The translations under genes and the position numbers were made by a program. Under the pieces are notes generated by a model. That model was not told the DNA's origin and did not search any database. It saw only the letters and a list, made by a program, of their open reading frames with translations. DNA of 10,678 nt from Gemmatimonadota bacterium. GTDB taxonomy: Bacteria; Gemmatimonadota; Gemmatimonadetes; Gemmatimonadales; Gemmatimonadaceae. Shown in pieces: positions 7,813-10,678 of this stretch. Positions within the stretch are counted from its first letter, which is position 1. The number at the start of each line of letters is the position of its first letter. The stretch covers positions 1 to 10,678 of the forward strand of contig PLMM01000313.1 of the NCBI GenBank assembly GCA_003142495.1, written 5' to 3'.

Positions 7813-8245
7813 GGGGCGCGAGCCGCGCGACAAGCCCACGAAGCGCCAGCTCGTAACCGATCGGCCCGAAGCCGCAGAGCAATCCAACCGCGCTGCTCGC
7901 CAGAACTGTGTGACGCCGCTCGGGCTCGCGCGCGAAAATGTTCGAGAGATGCAGCTCGACGAACGGCACCTCGGCGGCGGCGAAGGCGTCGCGGATCGCG
8001 AGGCTCGAGTGCGAGTACGCGCCGGCGTTGATGAGCGCGCCCTGCGCCCTGCCGCGCAGCCCGAGAATCACATCGACGAGCTCGCCCTCGCCGCTTTTCT
8101 GCGCGAACTCGAGCTCGACGCCGAGCTCCGTGCCAACCTTGCGCAGCCGCGCCTCGATGTCTGCGAGTGTCTCCGTGCCATAGACCGCTGGCTCGCGTGT
8201 GCCGAGGAGATTGAGGCTCGGTCCATTTAGCACTGCGATCCGCAC
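7805..8245 (-). CDS. aroQ: 3-dehydroquinate dehydratase, type II
   Basis: A 146-residue enzyme of the shikimate pathway that dehydrates 3-dehydroquinate to 3-dehydroshikimate; type II forms dodecamers in the cytosol. It opens with RIAVLNGPSLNLLGTREPAVYG, whose lid loop carries R17 and the presumed catalytic Y22. INAGAYSHSSLAIRDAF (72-88) is the substrate pocket; many relatives have NPGA where this has NAGA. ELHLSNIFAREPERRH (97-112) supplies further active-site residues, although EPERRH differs from the commoner EEFRHHS form. The GTG start at 8245 shares its first base with the stop of the TPR gene (TAGTG) and yields the standard family length; the frame is open well upstream but reads as Arg-rich shadow there. 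No Shine-Dalgarno is obvious, so translation is likely coupled to the TPR gene. Confidence 0.95.
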   Translation of the reverse strand: MRIAVLNGPSLNLLGTREPAVYGTETLADIEARLRKVGTELGVELEFAQKSGEGELVDVILGLRGRAQGALINAGAYSHSSLAIRDAFAAAEVPFVELHLSNIFAREPERRHTVLASSAVGLLCGFGPIGYELALRGLVARLAPRG

Positions 8246-10095
8246 TATTTTTTCAGCCCGTCCAGCCATTCGTGGAACAGCTCGAGATCGGATTGCGAGT
8301 CGTCGGAGAGCGATGCGGTCTCCACCGCCGCGGCGCTCTTTCCGTCGCCGGCATTGCCGTTCTCGCGATTGGCGAAGAACTGATCGAAGGAGACGGTGGG
8401 CTGGCTCGCGCGCGCCTCGCCATCGGCGCGCGCGCGCGAGCTCTGGAAGACGTCGTCGAGCGAGAGCGCGTCGGACGCAGCGCGCGTCGGTTGGCCGGCG
8501 GGGCCTGACGCTTCGGTGGAGAACTCCTCGGAGAACGCGCTCGCGAGCGAGTTGGCGGCGCGTTCGTCGTTCGGCGCGACGACCTTCGCGTTCCCGGAGA
8601 AGAGCGTCTCGAGCGCTGAGCGATCGGCATCGCTGACGGCTTCCGGCGGCGCGGCCGAGGGAGCAGCCGCGGGCGCGGATTCGGGCGCGGATTCGGGCGC
8701 GGATGCAGGCTTCGGTGCGGGCATGGCTTCCGGCGGCACCGCGAACGACGTCGTGTGCTCGAGCGATGCGGCCGACCACGGCTCCATCGATGCGGCAGGT
8801 GCCTCGGCGGCTTCGGGCGCGTGCCACGATGCCGCGGCCGGCGCCGTGCTCTCGGCGGCGGGCGCCGCGGCGCTGCTCGCGCTTGGCGCGCTCGACGGTC
8901 CCTCGTTGCTGATCCCCTCCGGCGGACGTCGCGTTGCAAACGACGTGAAGAACGTCCGGATCGACTGCGTCGAGTACGGGCGGTTCTTCGCGGCGCTGAT
9001 GACGTCCTGCGAGATGTCGGCGATGAGAGGAATGCTCGAGTGCGCGCCGCGCTCGAGTGCCGCTATTCGCTCGGCGTACGATTTATCGTCGGGATTCTTC
9101 TCGGCCAGATGGCGATAGACGTAGATCGCCTGGTCGATGTGTCCCTGCTCGCGCAGCAGCTCGGCGCCCGACTCCGTCATCATCAGATCGGGAAGCAGCG
9201 CATCGGTGGACGTGCGGCCGCTCAGCTCGAGCATGCGGCCGATCGTCGGATCGTACGGCTCCTCGTCGAACGTCGGACCATGCTCCTCTGCGGCATGTGC
9301 CGAAGCAACGTCGTTCGAGCCGACGTTCTCAGCGTGCGCCGGCTTTTCGAGCTCCGGCTCCGCGAACAGCGCCGCGAGCTCCGCCGCCGTTGCCGGCGCG
9401 ACCGATTGCTCCGACGTCGTGCGCAGCGGCGGGAGCTCGGCGTGCAGCTCCTCGGCCTTGTCGGGCGCGAGCGCCGCGATGTCGATCATCGCGGGCGCGC
9501 TCGGCGCCTCGGGTATCGATGCGGCAGCTGGCTGCGGCACCACTGGCGACGCGGCCGGCGGCGTAGGCGAATGGCGATCAAAGCCGCCGACATATTCGGG
9601 AAGCGCGGCGGACACCGACTGCTGCTCGAGAAGCGGTGCGGGCGCGGGAGCCTCGACCTTCGAGGGCGCGGGAGCCTTCTCGGCTGCAGGACTTTCCGGA
9701 ATCACACCGATCGTGAAGCGCGGGCGAGTGGGCTGCATCGCCTGCGCGGAGAGCGGGGTGACTTCGCTGTCGGGATGGATGTCGCTCCAGCTCACGGGCG
9801 ACACTTCGACCGGCGTTGGGGAGCGGGGCGCGCCGACGGTGCCCGCGGGAACCGCCGCCGTCTGCGTCGGGACGTCGAGCGCTGCGAGCTGCGCGGCGAT
9901 GTCCTCGTTCTGTGGATCGACCTCGAGAAGCTTGTGATACCATCCGCGCGCGGCGTCCAGATCTCCGCTCTGGCGCGCGATGTCACCGAGCTGCCGCAGC
10001 GCGATCAGATTCTCGGGATCGAGCGAGAGCGCGGTTTCGAAGGTGGAGCGAGCCTCCTCGGGCTGTCCTCGCTCGAAAAGCGCCTGTCCGAGCAC
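8245..10095 (-). CDS. TPR scaffold protein with long Ala/Pro-rich tail (main ORF)
   Basis: The intact reading frame after an in-frame TAA at 10113-10111; up to 616 residues counting from the GTG at 10095, which lacks a Shine-Dalgarno. TPR-type helices occupy about residues 1-73 (ALFERGQPEEARSTFETALSLDPEN, then RQSGDLDAARGWYHKLLEVDPQN). A low-complexity Ala/Pro/Glu linker follows to about 280. An isolated TPR-like pair sits at about 306-350 (ELLREQGHIDQAIYVYRHLAEKNPDD). The C-terminal half is disordered but dotted with short hydrophobic motifs: SALETLFSG (493-501), SLDDVF (545-550), SFDQFF (569-574) and LELFHEWLDGLKK at the end. No signal peptide or enzyme domain was found, so it is probably a cytosolic protein-binding scaffold. 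With the 57 upstream codons restored it would be 673 residues starting at 10266. Function is not known. Confidence 0.8.
   Translation of the reverse strand: MLGQALFERGQPEEARSTFETALSLDPENLIALRQLGDIARQSGDLDAARGWYHKLLEVDPQNEDIAAQLAALDVPTQTAAVPAGTVGAPRSPTPVEVSPVSWSDIHPDSEVTPLSAQAMQPTRPRFTIGVIPESPAAEKAPAPSKVEAPAPAPLLEQQSVSAALPEYVGGFDRHSPTPPAASPVVPQPAAASIPEAPSAPAMIDIAALAPDKAEELHAELPPLRTTSEQSVAPATAAELAALFAEPELEKPAHAENVGSNDVASAHAAEEHGPTFDEEPYDPTIGRMLELSGRTSTDALLPDLMMTESGAELLREQGHIDQAIYVYRHLAEKNPDDKSYAERIAALERGAHSSIPLIADISQDVISAAKNRPYSTQSIRTFFTSFATRRPPEGISNEGPSSAPSASSAAAPAAESTAPAAASWHAPEAAEAPAASMEPWSAASLEHTTSFAVPPEAMPAPKPASAPESAPESAPAAAPSAAPPEAVSDADRSALETLFSGNAKVVAPNDERAANSLASAFSEEFSTEASGPAGQPTRAASDALSLDDVFQSSRARADGEARASQPTVSFDQFFANRENGNAGDGKSAAAVETASLSDDSQSDLELFHEWLDGLKK
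8671..8706. repeat. Three tandem 12-bp units in the TPR-protein linker
   Basis: GGGCGCGGATTC is repeated at 8671 and 8683, with a third copy at 8695 differing in one base. On the coding strand it gives the Ser-Ala-Pro-Glu repeats at about residues 465-475 of the main ORF. It keeps frame (12 bases), so copy-number change would lengthen the linker without a frameshift. Confidence 0.7.
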
Positions 10096-10110
10096 GATGT
10101 AGCCGCTGAT

Positions 10111-10266
10111 TTACGTCGGCTGCAGCGGCACGTGCGCGCGGCAGATCTCGATGGCGACGTCGAGATCTCCCGATTTTCGATATTCATTCGCGAGCCGCGC
10201 GAAGACCCGGCGCGGATTCTCGGCGAATTGTTTGCGGAGGTCTTCGATCAGGGCGGAGTTGGCCAT
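10111..10266 (-). pseudogene. 5' end of the TPR gene, cut off by in-frame TAA
   Basis: Fifty-one codons from the ATG at 10266, followed by TAA at 10113-10111. The peptide (MANSALIEDLRKQFAENPRR, then LANEYRKSGDLDVAIEICRA and LQPT) is helical and TPR-like. The same frame continues immediately after the stop with ISGYIVLGQALFERG, an uninterrupted TPR helix, so the two parts plainly belong to one gene. A single base change of TAC (Tyr) to TAA would explain the stop; TPR proteins often have an aromatic residue here. GAGGG lies five bases before the ATG and a candidate promoter is upstream, so the original start seems intact. It could be a recent nonsense mutation, a sequencing or assembly error, or a readthrough site. 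Confidence 0.75.
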
Positions 10267-10314
10267 TCAAGCCCTCGGGGAGGCCGCGCAGCAGTCGGCG
10301 GCTGGACGTCGGTG

Positions 10315-10344
10315 AAGATACATGAATCTGACGATCGAAGTCAA
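10315..10344 (-). promoter_or_regulatory. Candidate sigma-70 promoter for the minus-strand gene series
   Basis: The minus strand shows TTGACT (complement of 10339-10344), an 18-base spacer, then TATCTT (complement of 10315-10320). The -35 matches consensus at five of six bases and the -10 at four of six. Transcription would begin near 10308, leaving a leader of about 42 bases before the ATG at 10266. No other comparable site is needed before the downstream genes, which are almost gapless. Confidence 0.45.
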
Positions 10345-10358
10345 TCGGAAGTCATACG
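10337..10358. repeat. 11-bp-period direct repeat, possible operator
   Basis: GAAGTCAATCG (10337-10347) is followed directly by GAAGTCATACG (10348-10358), with nine of eleven bases alike and identical 7-bp cores GAAGTCA. It overlaps the -35 of the leftward promoter and lies just upstream of the rightward one. Direct repeats one helical turn apart are typical of OmpR/PhoB-type regulator sites, but no regulator is identified. Confidence 0.35.
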
Positions 10359-10363
10359 CTGCC

Positions 10364-10391
10364 TTGATTTTACGTCTCCCGATCCGATAAC
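10364..10391 (+). promoter_or_regulatory. Weak candidate promoter for the PpiD-like gene
   Basis: TTGATT (10364-10369), a 16-base spacer and GATAAC (10386-10391), each matching four or five consensus positions. A start near 10398 would leave a leader of about 45 bases before the GTG at 10445. The match is modest and is supported mainly by position. Confidence 0.25.
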
Positions 10392-10430
10392 TTTGGTGGC
10401 TCAGCCTGCCCGTTTCTCTCACGTGGTTGC

Positions 10431-10436
10431 AAGGAG
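10431..10436 (+). promoter_or_regulatory. Strong ribosome binding site before GTG start
   Basis: AAGGAG with an eight-base spacer precedes the GTG at 10445. This selects that GTG over the in-frame ATG at 10457. Confidence 0.65.
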
Positions 10437-10444
10437 TCAGGATC

Positions 10445-10678
10445 GTGCTTCAAAGCATGCGGAGCGCCGCCAGGTACATCTGGATAGTCATCGCAGCCAT
10501 GTTCCTGATCGGCTTCGTGTTCTTTCAGCAGTCCGGCCTGTCGGACAAGAAAGTCACGTCGGGAACGCCGATAGCGACGGTCAACGGCACGGATATCAAC
10601 TACCTCGACTTCGAGCGCGCCTCGCAGAATCGGATACGGCAGGAGCAAGAGGGGTCGGGCGGCAAGACGCTGACGCTC
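10445..10678 (+). CDS. SurA/PpiD-type peptidyl-prolyl isomerase, N-terminus only
   Basis: The first 78 codons of a gene that runs off the right edge. Residues 1-10 are basic (LQSMRSAAR), followed by a single membrane helix at about 11-27 (YIWIVIAAMFLIGFVFF) and then periplasmic-type sequence with ATVNGTDINYLDFERASQ, the signature start of the SurA N-terminal chaperone domain. A membrane anchor plus this domain is the PpiD arrangement: an inner-membrane-anchored folding helper for outer-membrane and periplasmic proteins. The parvulin isomerase domain would lie beyond the window, so catalytic ability cannot be judged. It is transcribed away from the long minus-strand series across a 178-base divergent region. 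The GTG at 10445 is supported by AAGGAG upstream. Confidence 0.8.
   Translation, partial: MLQSMRSAARYIWIVIAAMFLIGFVFFQQSGLSDKKVTSGTPIATVNGTDINYLDFERASQNRIRQEQEGSGGKTLTL

Noticed and set aside
6907..8031. 374-codon plus-strand open frame opposite the M24 peptidase and aroQ
   Set aside because: It spans two well-recognised minus-strand genes and ends in Arg repeats; no ribosome site or motif.
8416..8440. Alternating GC run (GCGCGCGCG) as a special structure site
   Set aside because: Short, inside the TPR protein coding sequence, and common in DNA of this composition.
8396..9937. Plus-strand Ala/Gly/Ser-rich open frames opposite the TPR gene
   Set aside because: They mirror the Ala/Pro-rich linker of the TPR protein and have no domain of their own.
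10370..10648. 92-codon minus-strand open frame at the right edge
   Set aside because: It is antisense to the PpiD-like gene, which has a strong ribosome site, a membrane helix and a SurA-type domain start.

Overview
The window is GC-rich and packed with genes. It most resembles a chromosome segment of a Gemmatimonadota-type soil or freshwater bacterium. That is an inference from the gene set and from the style of the TPR protein's C-terminal half (motifs SLDDVF, SFDQFF and a final ELFHEWLDGLKK), which I associate with that phylum. No mobile element, CRISPR array, tRNA or rRNA was seen, and no gene-free stretch exceeds about 180 bases.

Layout. From 10266 leftwards to the window edge every gene lies on the minus strand in one nearly gapless series: TPR scaffold protein (interrupted by a TAA), aroQ, pepP-like M24 peptidase, accB, pilT-like ATPase, accC, comB, ftsK/spoIIIE and a lipoprotein that runs off the left edge. 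Junctions are 1-nt overlaps (TPR/aroQ, accC/comB), 8-nt overlaps (aroQ/pepP, accB/pilT) or gaps of 2 to 45 bases (comB/ftsK 2, pepP/accB 31, lipoprotein/ftsK 37, pilT/accC 45). This suggests one long transcript or a few nested ones. A divergent 178-bp intergenic region (10267-10444) separates the series from a plus-strand gene at the right edge. That gene begins a SurA/PpiD-type periplasmic peptidyl-prolyl isomerase. The intergenic region holds candidate promoters for both directions and an 11-bp-period direct repeat.

How the genes work together. accB and accC make the biotin carrier and biotin carboxylase of acetyl-CoA carboxylase (fatty acid synthesis). aroQ is a shikimate-pathway enzyme and the M24 peptidase trims Xaa-Pro peptides. 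The order aroQ-pepP-efp-accB-accC is an old bacterial neighbourhood. Here efp is missing from its usual place and a pilus-retraction-type ATPase sits between accB and accC. comB (2-phosphosulfolactate phosphatase) and the DNA translocase ftsK follow accC.

Points most worth a second look: an in-frame TAA at codon 52 of the TPR gene; a dnaX-like A AAA AAG heptamer in register in the ftsK linker, whose -1 product would be a membrane domain without a motor; pilT inside the acc gene pair; and the phased repeat in the divergent promoter region. No obviously new multi-gene system was found.
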